Counted from the first letter of the stretch, positions 1 to 12,316 are shown. The stretch: DNA of 51,022 nucleotides from Sporosarcina sp. P13 (GCF_002743055.1 NZ_PDYM01000021.1:1-51022), one strand, 5' to 3'. Notes: generated by a model not told the origin, from the sequence alone. Numbers and translations are program-made.

Positions 1-19
1 TTTGAGTGAACAACTCAAA
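1..19 (+). other. Short hairpin in the 23S-5S spacer
   Basis: A perfect 7-bp inverted repeat (1-7 with 13-19, 5-base loop) ends three bases before the 5S rRNA. It probably belongs to the 23S-5S spacer and could take part in transcript processing. The 23S gene itself is outside the window, so this is inferred from position. Confidence 0.45.
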
Positions 20-21
20 CA

Positions 22-138
<117 letters not shown>

Positions 139-142
139 ACGC

Positions 143-182
143 GAAGCCATTCACTATGAATTCATAGTGGATGGCTTCTTTG
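143..182 (+). terminator. rRNA operon terminator
   Basis: A long near-perfect palindrome: GAAGCCAT then TCACTATGAA on the left, mirrored by TTCATAGTG and ATGGCTTC on the right, followed by a short T-rich tail. It lies directly after the 5S gene. Confidence 0.85.
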
Positions 183-214
183 TGTTCTCATTAAAAAAGA
201 GGGGTGCATAGCAG

Positions 215-1660
215 ATGATTTATGAAGATCGGCCACTTGTTCAGGCACTTGAAAAATTTCATCAACAACAACATGTTTCATTTCATGTGCCTGGTCATAA
301 ACATGGATCATTGTCTGGTTTACCACATGAATTACGACAGGCATTAGCCTATGATGTAACAGAGCTGACGGGTCTTGATGATTTGCATGAACCGCAAGGG
401 GTGATTCAGCAAGCGGAGTTAAAGTTAGCAGCACTTTACGGTAGCGATAGAAGCTTCTTTCTGGTTAATGGTTCAACGGTTGGGAATTTGGCGATGTTGT
501 ATGCAACAGTGAGGTATGGAGATACCGTGTTGGTACAGAGAAATGCGCATAAATCAGTATTTCATGCGTTAGAACTAACTGAAGCAAAGCCGGTGTTTTT
601 GTCTCCACAGTGGGATGAAACCACACAAACAGCAGGTTATGTAACGTTAGAAAGCGTAAAGGTAGCAGTTTTACAATCTACTAATGTCAAAGCAGTTGTT
701 TTAACGAACCCAACATATTACGGAATGAAAAATAATGAGTTGAAAGAAATTATCACTTTTTGTCACACGCGTGGAATTCCGGTATTAGTGGACGAGGCGC
801 ATGGTGCCCACTTTATTGTGGATGAAATATTTCCTGAAAGTGCATTACAATTAGGAGCAGATGTAGTTGTACAATCAGCGCATAAAACGTTGCCAGCCAT
901 GACGATGGGCTCATTTTTACATGTTCATTCAGATTTGGTGAGTAAAGAGCGAGTCGCGCACTATCTGCATATGCTACAGTCGAGTAGTCCATCCTATGTA
1001 GTAATGGCTTCATTAGACGATGCACGGCAGTATGTGGAGTCTTATAATAAAGATGACTCCGCATATTTTCAAGCTTATCGTAAGAAGTTGCTACAAGGCT
1101 TGCGAAGTATCCCTACAATCCGTGTGGTAGAAGTGGATGATGCATTAAAGTTATTGGTGCGAGCGGAAGGACATACAGGACTTTCATTGCAGAAAGCATT
1201 AGAGAATCAAGGAGTCTATACAGAGTTGGCAGATTTGTATCAAGTTTTATGGGTACTACCTCTCGTCAAAAGTGGTTATACTGACAATCAGATGGAGCTA
1301 ATTGAGAAGTGTAGAACAGCAGTGGCTTCACTGAATCAGTCTGAAAGTAGCGTAGTAACGTCAAACATTTTCATGCCCCCACTTCCTGTATCAACTGTCG
1401 TGTATCTATCCAATCAGCTCGTTGGAATGAAAACGGAGTGGAAGCATATAGATAAGGCAACAGGATGTATTGCTGCTGAAGCTATTGTTCCGTATCCACC
1501 GGGAATTCCATTGCTATGCGCGGGTGAACGGGTATCGAAAGAACATATTACGCAGTTAGTTGCTTTATTAGTAGCGGGAAGTCACTTTCAAGGTGCAATC
1601 AAACCGGAGACAAATCAAATAAAAGTTGTTGTTGATGAGGATAGGGGACGTTTACTATGA
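215..1660 (+). CDS. yaaO: PLP-dependent Orn/Lys/Arg decarboxylase family protein (YaaO-like)
   Basis: A 481-residue protein of the aminotransferase-fold (group III) decarboxylase family, close to the 480 residues I recall for B. subtilis YaaO. The N-terminus has FHVPGHKHG, typical of the family. [10 protein letters not shown] holds the expected PLP-binding lysine (about K224), and VDEAHGAH precedes it with the cofactor-contacting Asp and His. Family members decarboxylate lysine, arginine or ornithine; the substrate cannot be read from sequence. The start has a usable GAGGGG-type ribosome site and follows the rRNA terminator by about 30 bases, with no clear promoter between. It overlaps tmk by 4 bases (ATGA), so the two are translationally coupled. 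Confidence 0.9.
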   Translation: MIYEDRPLVQALEKFHQQQHVSFHVPGHKHGSLSGLPHELRQALAYDVTELTGLDDLHEPQGVIQQAELKLAALYGSDRSFFLVNGSTVGNLAMLYATVRYGDTVLVQRNAHKSVFHALELTEAKPVFLSPQWDETTQTAGYVTLESVKVAVLQSTNVKAVVLTNPTYYGMKNNELKEIITFCHTRGIPVLVDEAHGAHFIVDEIFPESALQLGADVVVQSAHKTLPAMTMGSFLHVHSDLVSKERVAHYLHMLQSSSPSYVVMASLDDARQYVESYNKDDSAYFQAYRKKLLQGLRSIPTIRVVEVDDALKLLVRAEGHTGLSLQKALENQGVYTELADLYQVLWVLPLVKSGYTDNQMELIEKCRTAVASLNQSESSVVTSNIFMPPLPVSTVVYLSNQLVGMKTEWKHIDKATGCIAAEAIVPYPPGIPLLCAGERVSKEHITQLVALLVAGSHFQGAIKPETNQIKVVVDEDRGRLL

Positions 1661-2298
1661 CAGGACTATTTATCAGTTTTGAAGGACCAGAAGGAGCAGG
1701 TAAGACATCTGTATTGCAGGAAGTTGCTACACGATTGAAAGCACTAGGACATGCTGTCGTCGTAACGCGTGAACCAGGTGGGATTCCAATCGCGGAGAAA
1801 ATTCGTGAAGTGATTTTAGATACGAGTCATCATACGATGGATGGGAAGACAGAAGCTTTACTATATGCAGCCGCACGACGACAACATTTGGTGGAAAAAG
1901 TAATACCTGCTCTGGAACAAGGGATGGTCGTGCTATGCGATCGCTTTATCGACAGTTCATTGGCTTATCAAGGAGTTGCGCGCGGTCTAGGATTGGAAGA
2001 AGTACTAGCGATCAATCTGTTTGCGATAGAGGATCATATGCCGGATTGTACGGTGTTTTTTGATGTGCCGCCTGAAGTTGGATTAGCGCGTATCTGGAAA
2101 GATAAAGAACGAGAACAAAATCGTCTGGATCTTGAAACGTTAGAATTTCATCAGCTAGTTTATAAAGGCTACCAAGAAGTAATGCGCAAAGATGTAGAAC
2201 GCTTTCGTGTAGTGGATGCGCGGAAGCCACAGTCTGAAGTTTTCGAAAAAGTTTGGAGAATTGTAAGTTCAAAAGTCAACAAGCACAAGGATTCATGA
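1657..2298 (+). CDS. tmk: Thymidylate kinase
   Basis: 213 residues, the normal length for the family. It phosphorylates dTMP to dTDP in the cytosol, an essential step of dTTP synthesis. The P-loop is [11 protein letters not shown] at residues 8-18. The substrate-binding [13 protein letters not shown] lies near residue 92 and the charged LID segment near residue 150 (KEREQNR). The ATG overlaps the yaaO stop by 4 bases. darA follows after about 50 bases with its own ribosome site, the same order as in B. subtilis. Confidence 0.97.
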   Translation: MTGLFISFEGPEGAGKTSVLQEVATRLKALGHAVVVTREPGGIPIAEKIREVILDTSHHTMDGKTEALLYAAARRQHLVEKVIPALEQGMVVLCDRFIDSSLAYQGVARGLGLEEVLAINLFAIEDHMPDCTVFFDVPPEVGLARIWKDKEREQNRLDLETLEFHQLVYKGYQEVMRKDVERFRVVDARKPQSEVFEKVWRIVSSKVNKHKDS

Positions 2299-2682
<384 letters not shown>

Positions 2683-2699
2683 TGTTGAGGTGAACACTG

Positions 2700-3140
2700 A
2701 TGAAAGTCAATGGTGATTTACGGACGGGAATGGATAAACTACCGCCAGATTCGCTTCGCCAACAGTCGGGCAATGCTCGTTTTGGTCAAATGGTTGAACA
2801 GCAAGGAGCACGTCTGCAAGGTGAACAAATCACTCGACTCTTTGGGGATATTTCAACTGTGGGAGATCAACTAGCTAGATCACGCAACTTGCGGGATATG
2901 GCAAAGTATAAAATGCTGATCAAGCGTTTTTTGAAGGAAGTAGTTGAATCTGGCATTGAATTGAAGCAATCCCATACATGGAATCAATTTGGCGATGGAC
3001 GTCGATTGAAGATTGTTCAAACGATTGATGAGAAACTAATTGCACTAACTGAAGCCTTAGTAGATGAAGAAGAATCCTCTATTGATTTACTGGCTAAGAT
3101 AGGAGAAATCAAGGGACTTCTTATCAACTTATATATGTAA
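2700..3140 (+). CDS. yaaR: YaaR family protein (DUF327)
   Basis: A 146-residue mostly helical protein of the YaaR family, recognised by position between darA and holB and by its C-terminal half (GDGRRLKIVQTIDEKLIALT). No catalytic motif is visible and the function is unknown. GTTGAGGTGA precedes the ATG by a good distance. It ends the tmk-darA-yaaR group, because a strong terminator follows immediately. Confidence 0.88.
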   Translation: MKVNGDLRTGMDKLPPDSLRQQSGNARFGQMVEQQGARLQGEQITRLFGDISTVGDQLARSRNLRDMAKYKMLIKRFLKEVVESGIELKQSHTWNQFGDGRRLKIVQTIDEKLIALTEALVDEEESSIDLLAKIGEIKGLLINLYM

Positions 3141-3141
3141 T

Positions 3142-3176
3142 CCCGTGCTACACTTACCTGTAGTACGGGGTTTTTT
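3142..3176 (+). terminator. Terminator after yaaR
   Basis: Stem CCCGTGCTAC with GTAGTACGGG (one mismatch), 8-base loop, then six T residues. It starts right after the yaaR stop codon. Confidence 0.9.
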
Positions 3177-3213
3177 GCAACAACTATAGAATAATTGCTA
3201 AGGAGGAGATTGC

Positions 3214-4218
3214 ATGTCGGACATTATGCATGCCCTGCAGTCTCAGCAACAAGTAACAAAGCGTTTACAAGCCATTTATAATAGAAACCGAATTGGCCAT
3301 GCCTATATATTTGACGGATCAAATGGAGCAGGAAAAGAAGCTATAGCATTCTACTTTACGAAGTTACTATTATGCATGAATCCAATAGAAAATGTTCCAT
3401 GTGAAACATGTCACTCATGTAAAAGAATTGATTCCGGTAACCATCCAAACGTTATGCTGATCAGACCAGATGGACAGGATATAAAAAAAGAACAGATGTC
3501 TAGCTTGATTATGAAGATGACGAAAAAGGGGTATGAAGAAGGTCGTAAAGTATATGTGATTGCGAATGCGGAAAGAATGAACACGTCGGCTGCTAATACA
3601 TTACTGAAATTTCTTGAAGAACCTGAGGGGAATGTAACGGCAATCTTGCTTACTGACTCTTACCAATCCATTTTGCCAACGATTCAATCACGCTGTCAGC
3701 GGATATCCTTACAGCCGATGAATCGACAAGAAAGTATGGAAAGCCTCATAACGCAAGGTATTACGCCATCGATGGCTGCTACGGTTACGATGTTGACTGC
3801 GAATGTGAATGAAGCTTATGAAATGGCACAAGAAGATTCTTTTGTACAGAGACGAAGATTAGTGTTAAAATTAGTAGAGGTAATAGAACAACGATCGCCT
3901 GGGGAGGCTTTGTTGTTCATCCAGACAGATTGGATGCCTTTGATGAAGGAAAAAAGTGATTGCGAACAAGGGATTGACTTGCTTCTCTTTGCTTACCGTG
4001 ATATTGTTGCGGTAAAAGCGGGGTTGCAATCAACTATTGCGTATCCAGATCAACTAGAATTCTTCACCAGACACTCTGTTAAAAATGCGTATAGCAGTTT
4101 AACTGTGAAAATAGATGCCATCTTGCAGGCAAAAAAACGATTGCATCAAAATATGAATCGTACGCTTTTACTAGAACAATTGGTGCTTACTATGCAGGAG
4201 GGGTTATTGTTTGTTTAA
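3214..4218 (+). CDS. holB: DNA polymerase III, delta prime subunit
   Basis: 334 residues. This is the clamp-loader subunit that works with delta and tau to load the beta sliding clamp. The AAA+ P-loop is degenerate (GSNGAGKEA), as expected for a delta prime subunit that does not hydrolyse ATP. A zinc module follows, with four cysteines in the span CMNPIENVPCETCHSC. LLKFLEEPEGN and IQSRCQRI correspond to the conserved sensor-1/SRC region. AAGGAGGAG precedes the ATG. The last 8 bases overlap ricT, and the replication regulator yabA lies just beyond. Confidence 0.95.
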   Translation: MSDIMHALQSQQQVTKRLQAIYNRNRIGHAYIFDGSNGAGKEAIAFYFTKLLLCMNPIENVPCETCHSCKRIDSGNHPNVMLIRPDGQDIKKEQMSSLIMKMTKKGYEEGRKVYVIANAERMNTSAANTLLKFLEEPEGNVTAILLTDSYQSILPTIQSRCQRISLQPMNRQESMESLITQGITPSMAATVTMLTANVNEAYEMAQEDSFVQRRRLVLKLVEVIEQRSPGEALLFIQTDWMPLMKEKSDCEQGIDLLLFAYRDIVAVKAGLQSTIAYPDQLEFFTRHSVKNAYSSLTVKIDAILQAKKRLHQNMNRTLLLEQLVLTMQEGLLFV

Positions 4219-5038
4219 AGTCGTAGGCGTCCGTTTTAAAAAGGCGGGAAAGTTATATTATTTCGACCCATTAGATTTGACTATCGAAATCGGTAACTAT
4301 GTCATTGTGGAAACCGCAAGAGGCGTAGAGTATGGAAAAGTAGCTAGTCGAAGTAACGAAATAGACGATGAAGATGTCGTCTTGCCGTTGAAGAAGATTA
4401 TCCGTCTTGCAGACGAGAGTGATCGAGAACGTGTGAAAGAAAATCAACAGGAAGCAGAGCAAGCTTTCGATGTATGTGTTGAGAAAATTATAGAGCATCA
4501 ACTTGATATGCGTTTAGTGGATGTAGAATATACATTTGACCGCAATAAAATTGTTTTTTACTTTACCGCAGAAGGGCGTGTAGACTTCCGTAACTTAGTA
4601 AAGGATCTAGCGGCTATCTTCCGAACAAGAATTGAGTTACGTCAGATTGGTGTGCGTGATGAAGCGAAGATGCTTGGCGGCATAGGACCTTGTGGAAGAA
4701 TGCTTTGTTGTTCTACATTTTTAGGAGATTTTGAGCCAGTTTCTATTAAGATGGCAAAGGATCAAAACCTATCATTGAATCCATCGAAGATTTCCGGACT
4801 TTGCGGCCGACTCATGTGTTGTCTGAAGTATGAGAATGACGAATATGAAGAAGCGAAAGCGCAAATGCCTGATATTGGTAAACAAGTTGTTACGCCAGAC
4901 GGGGTAGGAAAAGTAGTTGGTTTGAACTTATTGGAGCGCGTGCTACAAGTGAATATACCAGCGTTTGAAAGAGTACTTGAGTATGCGTGGAGTGAGATTG
5001 AGGATTTACAGAAGGAAATGGCTCAATTGACGAATTGA
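4211..5038 (+). CDS. ricT: RicT (YaaT), PSP1-domain iron-sulfur protein of the RicAFT/Y-complex
   Basis: 275 residues with the PSP1 domain in the second half. Cysteine clusters CGRMLCC and CGRLMCC match the residues used for Fe-S binding in the family. In B. subtilis the protein works with RicA (YmcA) and RicF (YlbF) to stimulate Spo0A phosphorylation and RNase Y-dependent mRNA maturation. The start is a TTG inside the end of holB, preceded by GGAGGGG. The yaaT-yabA-yabB order is conserved. Confidence 0.94.
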   Translation: MFKVVGVRFKKAGKLYYFDPLDLTIEIGNYVIVETARGVEYGKVASRSNEIDDEDVVLPLKKIIRLADESDRERVKENQQEAEQAFDVCVEKIIEHQLDMRLVDVEYTFDRNKIVFYFTAEGRVDFRNLVKDLAAIFRTRIELRQIGVRDEAKMLGGIGPCGRMLCCSTFLGDFEPVSIKMAKDQNLSLNPSKISGLCGRLMCCLKYENDEYEEAKAQMPDIGKQVVTPDGVGKVVGLNLLERVLQVNIPAFERVLEYAWSEIEDLQKEMAQLTN

Positions 5039-5051
5039 TGAGGTGGAACAG

Positions 5052-5411
5052 TTGAAAGAAGTGAACTTTCTTGACAGAGTAATGGAGTTTGAGCAACAGT
5101 TGGACTCCATGCAAAAACAATTCAGGGAACTCATTGGGTTTGTCGCAGAGATGACTGAAGAAAACCACTCGCTTCGTCTGGAAAACCATCATTTACGAGC
5201 GCGGCTGGACGAAATCGATAAGATTACACAACATATAGAAGAGACCACACGTGATGAGAGTCCGAAAAAGCTAGATGTTGGCGAAGGCGTAGATAATCTG
5301 GCACGTCTGTACAATGAAGGTTTTCATGTGTGCAACGTCCATTATGGCAGTAGTCGTAAAGGCGAAGATTGTTTGTTTTGTCTGTCATTTTTAAATAAAC
5401 AGAACGGCTGA
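5052..5411 (+). CDS. yabA: Replication initiation control protein YabA
   Basis: 119 residues from the TTG at 5052, equal in length to B. subtilis YabA; AGGTGG sits 5 bases upstream. A longer frame from a GTG at 5043 would overlap that ribosome site. The N-terminal half is a heptad-rich coiled coil used for tetramerisation. The C-terminal domain has HVCNVHYG and CLFCLSFL, the His/Cys zinc set of the family. YabA binds DnaA and the DnaN clamp and restrains over-initiation. It sits downstream of the clamp-loader gene holB and of ricT. Confidence 0.93.
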   Translation: MKEVNFLDRVMEFEQQLDSMQKQFRELIGFVAEMTEENHSLRLENHHLRARLDEIDKITQHIEETTRDESPKKLDVGEGVDNLARLYNEGFHVCNVHYGSSRKGEDCLFCLSFLNKQNG

Positions 5412-5414
5412 AAT

Positions 5415-5450
5415 GGTCAATTCCTATTTTTAGGTATTGGCTTTTTCTTT
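5415..5450 (+). terminator. Probable terminator after yabA
   Basis: An imperfect stem (GTCAATTCCTA with TAGGTATTGGC) is followed by TTTTTCTTTT. It lies in the short gap between yabA and yabB and may only attenuate, since yabB has no obvious promoter. Confidence 0.6.
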
Positions 5451-5469
5451 TGATTGAGGAGTGTATATT

Positions 5470-6210
5470 GTGAATTTACAAGATGATGAACGGCTTGACT
5501 ATTTATTAGCGGAAGACTTACGTATTATTCAAAGTCCTTCTGTCTTTTCATTTTCATTGGACGCAGTATTGTTGTCTCGTTTTGCTTCAGTGCCGATCAA
5601 TAGAGGAAAAATTGTCGACTTGTGTACGGGAAATGGGGCCATTCCGTTGTTCTTGAGTGCACGGACAAAGTCAAGAATTATAGGTATTGAACTACAGGAA
5701 CGACTAGCAGATATGGCAACGAGAAGCGTGGTTCACAATGAGTTAGATGAACAGATAATGATCATACAAGATAACGTCATTGGAATCGCAAAAAAAATAG
5801 GTTTTGAAGCGTATGACACGGTTACTTGCAATCCACCTTATTTTCCGGCAATAGACGCTAGTACAAAAAATAAAAGTGAGCATTATACTATTGCCCGTCA
5901 TGAAGTAGAGTTAACATTGGATCAAGCCGTCCGATCTGCAAGTGAGTTATTGAAGCAAGGCGGTAAAGCAGCATTCGTTCATCGTCCGGGAAGATTGATG
6001 GATATACTTACTTCCATGCGACAGAATCGATTGGAACCAAAACGTATTCGATTTGTCTTTCCAAAGGAAGGGAAGGAAGCGAATACGTTATTAATTGAAG
6101 CGATAAAAGATGGAAAGCCGGACTTGAAGATCCTACCACCTTTGTATGTCTACACGCAGGATGGAGAATACACCGAAGAAGTGAGGCACTTGTTGTATGG
6201 CGACGAGTGA
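5470..6210 (+). CDS. yabB: tRNA1(Val) (adenine(37)-N6)-methyltransferase family protein (YabB/TrmN6-like)
   Basis: A 246-residue class I SAM-dependent methyltransferase. The SAM loop is [12 protein letters not shown] and the catalytic motif is CNPPYF, the NPPY signature of N6-adenine methyltransferases. E. coli YfiC modifies A37 of tRNA1(Val); the same target is likely here but not proven. Start chosen at the GTG at 5470, which has GAGGAG 8 bases upstream; an upstream GTG at 5461 overlaps that ribosome site. The end overlaps yazA by 14 bases. Confidence 0.9.
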   Translation: MNLQDDERLDYLLAEDLRIIQSPSVFSFSLDAVLLSRFASVPINRGKIVDLCTGNGAIPLFLSARTKSRIIGIELQERLADMATRSVVHNELDEQIMIIQDNVIGIAKKIGFEAYDTVTCNPPYFPAIDASTKNKSEHYTIARHEVELTLDQAVRSASELLKQGGKAAFVHRPGRLMDILTSMRQNRLEPKRIRFVFPKEGKEANTLLIEAIKDGKPDLKILPPLYVYTQDGEYTEEVRHLLYGDE

Positions 6211-6460
6211 GCATTTCTTTTATGTGCTGGAATGTCGGGATGGTTCGTATTACGCGGGTTATACAAATAATCTAGAACGCCGCTTGTGCGTCCATAATGA
6301 AGGAAAAGGTGCAAAGTATACGAGGGGACGCTTGCCTGTACACTATGTATATTACGAAAGGTATGAAACAAAAAGACAAGCAATGCAAATAGAGTATCAA
6401 TTCAAGAAGTTGAATCGCTTGCAAAAAGAGCAGTATATTCGAAAGGGGCAATCCGAATGA
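6197..6460 (+). CDS. yazA: GIY-YIG nuclease superfamily protein (YazA/UPF0213)
   Basis: 87 residues, a single GIY-YIG domain. [21 protein letters not shown] carries the two short strands and the conserved Arg, and a Glu near residue 67 follows (MQIEYQFK). These short proteins are predicted structure-specific nucleases; the substrate is unknown. The gene overlaps yabB upstream and rsmI downstream (4 bases, ATGA), so the three are co-translated. Confidence 0.92.
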   Translation: MATSEHFFYVLECRDGSYYAGYTNNLERRLCVHNEGKGAKYTRGRLPVHYVYYERYETKRQAMQIEYQFKKLNRLQKEQYIRKGQSE

Positions 6461-7335
6461 TTACTTCTCAAAAAAGTGCTGAGATGACCGAAGCAGGTAA
6501 GTTGTTTATCGTTGGCACGCCGATTGGTAACCTAGAAGATATGACATACCGTGCAATTCGCATCTTGCAGGAGGCAGACTTTATTGCTGCAGAAGATACA
6601 CGAAATACTATTAAGCTTTGTAATCATTTCGATATCCGCACTCCAATGATCAGCTACCATGAACATAATACACGAGTGGCAGGAGAAAAAATTATAGAAC
6701 ATCTACAAAGTGGGAAAGATATAGCTATCGTTAGTGACGCAGGTATGCCATGTATTTCAGATCCAGGAGCAGATCTTGTAGAACTAGCGATTGAACAAGG
6801 GCTAGCGGTTGTTCCAGTTCCCGGTCCGAATGCCGCAGTCACTGCATTAGTTGCTTCCGGGATAACCCCTCAACCCTTTTTGTTTTGGGGATTCTTACCG
6901 AGACAAAAGAAGGAACAAAAAGTACAACTTGCAAAACTACAACGCTATGAAGAAACCTTGTTATTTTATGAAGCACCCCATCGCCTAAAACAAACGCTAA
7001 AAGCACTCGTTGAGCAATTTGGCAATGAACGAAAAATTGTCATGGCACGGGAACTAACAAAGCGCTTTGAAGAGTTATTGAGAGGTACATTGGTAGAGGC
7101 AGTAGAATGGGCTGAAACGAATGAGATTAAAGGAGAGTTTTGCTTAGTAGTAGAAGGGAATCGACATGTACAGGAAGAACAAGTTGATGTCTGGTGGTCA
7201 GATCTAACTGTAAAAGAACATGTTGAGCATGTAATAGAACGGAAGGAAATACGTTCGAAAGAGGCTATTCGTGAAGTAGCGGAAGCACGAGAAATGAGTA
7301 AGCGAGATGTCTATCAAGCCTATCATGTAGATTGA
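6457..7335 (+). CDS. rsmI: 16S rRNA (cytidine(1402)-2'-O)-methyltransferase
   Basis: 292 residues, the usual length. The N-terminal tetrapyrrole-methylase fold has VGTPIGNLEDMTYRA and AAEDTRNT, and PGPNAAVTALVASG in the middle. It methylates the ribose of C1402 in the 16S decoding centre; in other bacteria the base of the same nucleotide is methylated by RsmH. Last gene of the yabB-yazA-rsmI group; it runs convergently into abrB with a shared terminator. Confidence 0.96.
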   Translation: MITSQKSAEMTEAGKLFIVGTPIGNLEDMTYRAIRILQEADFIAAEDTRNTIKLCNHFDIRTPMISYHEHNTRVAGEKIIEHLQSGKDIAIVSDAGMPCISDPGADLVELAIEQGLAVVPVPGPNAAVTALVASGITPQPFLFWGFLPRQKKEQKVQLAKLQRYEETLLFYEAPHRLKQTLKALVEQFGNERKIVMARELTKRFEELLRGTLVEAVEWAETNEIKGEFCLVVEGNRHVQEEQVDVWWSDLTVKEHVEHVIERKEIRSKEAIREVAEAREMSKRDVYQAYHVD

Positions 7336-7350
7336 TGAAGAAATAAAAAA

Positions 7351-7386
7351 GGAATCCTGGACGATTGAACGTTCAAGATTCTTTTT
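7351..7386. terminator. Bidirectional terminator between rsmI and abrB
   Basis: Stem GGAATCCTGGACG with CGTTCAAGATTCT (G-U pairs allowed), loop ATTGAA. T-rich on the right and an A-run on the left, so it can serve both convergent genes. Confidence 0.8.
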
Positions 7387-7388
7387 AA

Positions 7389-7664
7389 TTAATTGATTTT
7401 CTCTTCAATTTCTTGAATGAGTTGTTTTGCGCCTTCAGGACTTAAAATTAACTTACCGTCAATTAGACGAAGGTTATCGTCTGAGACTTCTCCTGTAATA
7501 GAACATGTCATATTAGGCATGTACTTTTTCAAGATAATTTTATCGTCGTCTACGTATATTTCCAACGCATCTTTTTGCTCGATGCCAAGTGTACGACGTA
7601 GTTCAATGGGGATGACAACGCGACCTAACTCGTCAACTTTTCTCACGATTCCAGTAGATTTCAT
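7389..7664 (-). CDS. abrB: Transition-state regulator AbrB
   Basis: 91 residues, nearly identical in the N-terminal half to B. subtilis AbrB: MKSTGIVRKVDELGRVV then IPIELRRTLGI. This is the swapped-hairpin DNA-binding domain; the C-terminal half is the AbrB multimerisation region. AbrB represses post-exponential genes including spoVG and is itself repressed by Spo0A. A paralogous swapped-hairpin protein, SpoVT, is encoded at 25572. The minus-strand start has AGGAGGAA 8 bases upstream. It is the only minus-strand protein gene in the window. Confidence 0.97.
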   Translation of the reverse strand: MKSTGIVRKVDELGRVVIPIELRRTLGIEQKDALEIYVDDDKIILKKYMPNMTCSITGEVSDDNLRLIDGKLILSPEGAKQLIQEIEEKIN

Positions 7665-7734
7665 GACAAGGATTCCTCCTACACTCTAGATTTCTTTTCG
7701 TCAAAATTCGACATGATTCTCTTGCCTAATATTT

Positions 7735-7763
7735 ATCATACCAACTCTTCCAATAACCGTCAA
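7735..7763 (-). promoter_or_regulatory. Sigma-A promoter of abrB
   Basis: Read on the minus strand: TTGACG (7763-7758), exactly 17 bases, then TATGAT (7740-7735). The predicted transcript starts near 7728, giving a leader of about 65 bases. AbrB and Spo0A normally act around this promoter in Bacillus; I see no perfect 0A box. Confidence 0.8.
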
Positions 7764-9927
<2,164 letters not shown>

Positions 9928-9965
9928 CTATATGAAACGTCTACCACATTGGTAAATATTACAGA

Positions 9966-10012
9966 CTGTAGACAAACTCTAAAATTAGAGTTTGTCTACA
10001 GTTTTTCTTTTA
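9966..10012 (+). terminator. Terminator after metS
   Basis: Perfect 17-bp palindromic stem (CTGTAGACAAACTCTAA and its complement) with almost no loop, then TTTTTCTTTT. It is one of the strongest terminators in the window. Confidence 0.93.
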
Positions 10013-10134
10013 TTACCTACGTTCCTTTCTACTTGGCAGAATAAAAAGATTCTTTGTAATGAAAATGTAATATAACTGAGAAGAAAGTAACAAACAAAGA
10101 TTATAGAATAGGAAACAGTGTGAGGAGAGATGAA

Positions 10135-10902
10135 ATGTTTATTGATACACATGTCCACTTGAATGCAGATCAATATGAACACGATGTAGAAGAAGTTATA
10201 CAACGTGCAATCGATGCAAAAGTAGAAAAGATGATTGTCGTTGGCTTTGATACAAAAACAATCAAGATTGCTATGGAGTTAATCGAGCGATTTCCATTCA
10301 TTTATGGAGTGATTGGTTGGCATCCTGTTGACGCAGTCGATTGTACAGAAGATGATTTACAGTGGATTAAAGAATTATCGGTACATCCAAAAGTCGTTGG
10401 CATCGGTGAAACCGGCTTGGATTATTACTGGGACAAATCACCGAAAGATATACAACAAGAACTGTTTCGTAAACAAATTAGGTTGGCCAAAGAAGTAAAC
10501 TTACCAATCATTATTCATAACCGAGATGCAACAGGCGACGTAGTTCGTATTTTGCAGGAGGAAACTGCGAGTGAAGTAGGGGGTATTATGCATTGTTACG
10601 GTGGTAGTGTAGAAACTGCTAAGCAATGTATTGATATGAACTTTCTAATTTCTCTTGGCGGTCCCGTGACATTTAAGAATGCAAGAATGCCAAAAGAAGT
10701 GGCAACAGAAATTCCGTTAGAAAAGTTGCTGATTGAAACGGATGCACCCTATTTAGCACCACATCCGTACCGAGGAAAGCGCAATGAACCTTCGTATGTT
10801 CCGCTAGTGGCGGAAGAAATTGCACGATTGAAGGAGATTTCGGTTGAGGAAGTTGCTAAGCAAACCACTGAAAATGCTATGCATCTTTTCCGTATAGTGT
10901 AG
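10135..10902 (+). CDS. tatD: TatD family metal-dependent hydrolase (YabD)
   Basis: 255 residues from the ATG at 10135, the same as B. subtilis YabD, with AGGAG 7 bases upstream; a GTG at 10120 would cover that site. Metal-binding motifs of the TIM-barrel amidohydrolase fold are present: DTHVHLN at the N-terminus, GETGLDYYWD, HNRDATGDV and ETDAPYLAPHP. Family members are 3'-5' exonucleases acting on DNA and RNA. It lies between metS and the 3D-domain gene as in Bacillus. Confidence 0.93.
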   Translation: MFIDTHVHLNADQYEHDVEEVIQRAIDAKVEKMIVVGFDTKTIKIAMELIERFPFIYGVIGWHPVDAVDCTEDDLQWIKELSVHPKVVGIGETGLDYYWDKSPKDIQQELFRKQIRLAKEVNLPIIIHNRDATGDVVRILQEETASEVGGIMHCYGGSVETAKQCIDMNFLISLGGPVTFKNARMPKEVATEIPLEKLLIETDAPYLAPHPYRGKRNEPSYVPLVAEEIARLKEISVEEVAKQTTENAMHLFRIV

Positions 10903-10980
10903 GTATAGTAGTTACTGAGTTTAAAAACTTCAGTGGGAGGAAGTTGGTCATACATTTTTAATCACCAATAGTTTAGAAGA

Positions 10981-11009
10981 TTAACAGGTGAAAATAAGCG
11001 CTATATACT
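10981..11009 (+). promoter_or_regulatory. Sigma-A-type promoter of the G5/3D-domain gene
   Basis: TTAACA (10981-10986), exactly 17 bases, TATACT (11004-11009). The transcript would start about 25 bases before the ATG at 11040. Confidence 0.65.
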
Positions 11010-11039
11010 CAGCCGAGTAATGAAAGGGGAAATTTTTTC

Positions 11040-12269
11040 ATGTCACAGAAGACCACGAAGGGTAAACGCGTTGCAGTTTTACTTATTGCAATCGCTTTAT
11101 TCATCACAACTACGTCTCTTGTATTGATTGAAGGAAAAAAGAAAGATGTCACTATGGATCTAAACGGTAAGAAGATAGAGTTGCGTACAGCTGCATCGAC
11201 AGTTGAAGAAGTATTAGCCGAAAATGATGTACAGGTAAAGCAACACGATCACTTGGAGCCGGCAATGCATACACCGCTTGAGAATGGCTTAGTTATCACA
11301 TGGCAAGAAGCGAAAAAAGTTGCTATTGCAGTTGATGGAGAGGCGCAGGAATTATGGACAACAGAAAAGACTGTACAAGATGTATTGAAGACAGCAAATA
11401 TCGAGATCAACACGCACGATGAAATAGAACCAGCATTGGCAACAACTATTTCAGATAATCAGCCGATCACGATTGCGAAAGCATTTCAAGTTACTGTGAA
11501 AGATGGTGGCAAAGAAAGCACGCACTGGTCCACTTCGACCACTGTCGCTGACTTTTTAAAGGATCAAAATATCCGATTGTATAATTTGGATAAAGTAGAA
11601 GGCGATTCAAAAGCGCAGCTTACATCGTCTAATGCAGTTGTAAATATTGCACGAGTAGAAAAGGTCACCGATGTTGTGGAAGTTCCAGCAGACTTCAAAG
11701 TAAAAAGAAAAACAGATCTTACAATGCTAAAAGGTCAAGAGAAAGTTACGACTGAAGGTAAAAAAGGTAAGGTCCAAGAGAAGTTTATAATAACGAAGAA
11801 GAACGGGGAAATTGTTTCCCGTGAATTAGTAAGTAAAGAGGTTGTTGTAGAACCTACACATAAAGTAGTGAATGTAGGGGCGAAAGTTGTAGTTGCTAGC
11901 GCTAATTCTACAAGCAAGGCGCAAACCGCGAAAAGTGCAAACGTAGGTGTTTCACGAAGCAACGAACCAAGTGGTGGTGGAAAAGAATTTTACGCCAATG
12001 CAAGTGCCTATACTGCTTACTGTACTGGTTGTTCAGGAATAACTGCAACGGGCATTAACTTACGTGCAAATCCGAACATGAAATTAATTGCTGTAGACCC
12101 ACGAGTGATTCCACTAGGCTCTAAAGTTTGGGTTGAAGGATACGGCTATGCGATTGCAGGAGATACAGGTGGCGCTATTAAAGGTAATCGTATCGATTTG
12201 CACATGCCAACAAAAGAAGCAGCTTATCAATTTGGACGACGTCAAGTGAAGATTAAAGTAATTAACTAA
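11040..12269 (+). CDS. yabE: Cell-wall protein with DUF348 repeats, G5 and 3D domains (YabE-like)
   Basis: 409 residues. One N-terminal membrane segment (residues about 10-30, VAVLLIAIALFITTTSLVLI) acts as signal or anchor. Three DUF348 repeats follow (about 38-80, 92-135, 150-195), each with a TVEEVL-like motif, then a G5 domain (about 205-285). The C-terminal 3D domain (about 315-409) has three conserved aspartates, in VDPRVIPLG, GDTGGAIKG and RIDLHMP. It has the layout of RpfB/YabE resuscitation-type or lytic enzymes, so a peptidoglycan-cleaving role outside the membrane is likely but not shown. Its own promoter and terminator make it monocistronic. Confidence 0.9.
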   Translation: MSQKTTKGKRVAVLLIAIALFITTTSLVLIEGKKKDVTMDLNGKKIELRTAASTVEEVLAENDVQVKQHDHLEPAMHTPLENGLVITWQEAKKVAIAVDGEAQELWTTEKTVQDVLKTANIEINTHDEIEPALATTISDNQPITIAKAFQVTVKDGGKESTHWSTSTTVADFLKDQNIRLYNLDKVEGDSKAQLTSSNAVVNIARVEKVTDVVEVPADFKVKRKTDLTMLKGQEKVTTEGKKGKVQEKFIITKKNGEIVSRELVSKEVVVEPTHKVVNVGAKVVVASANSTSKAQTAKSANVGVSRSNEPSGGGKEFYANASAYTAYCTGCSGITATGINLRANPNMKLIAVDPRVIPLGSKVWVEGYGYAIAGDTGGAIKGNRIDLHMPTKEAAYQFGRRQVKIKVIN

Positions 12270-12279
12270 TTACGATCCT

Positions 12280-12316
12280 CCGGTAAAGAAGAGTCATTCT
12301 TCTTACCGGCTTTTTC
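12280..12316 (+). terminator. Terminator after the 3D-domain gene
   Basis: Stem CCGGTAAAGAAGA with TCTTCTTACCGG (one bulge), followed by CTTTTTCTGTTTTT. Confidence 0.87.
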
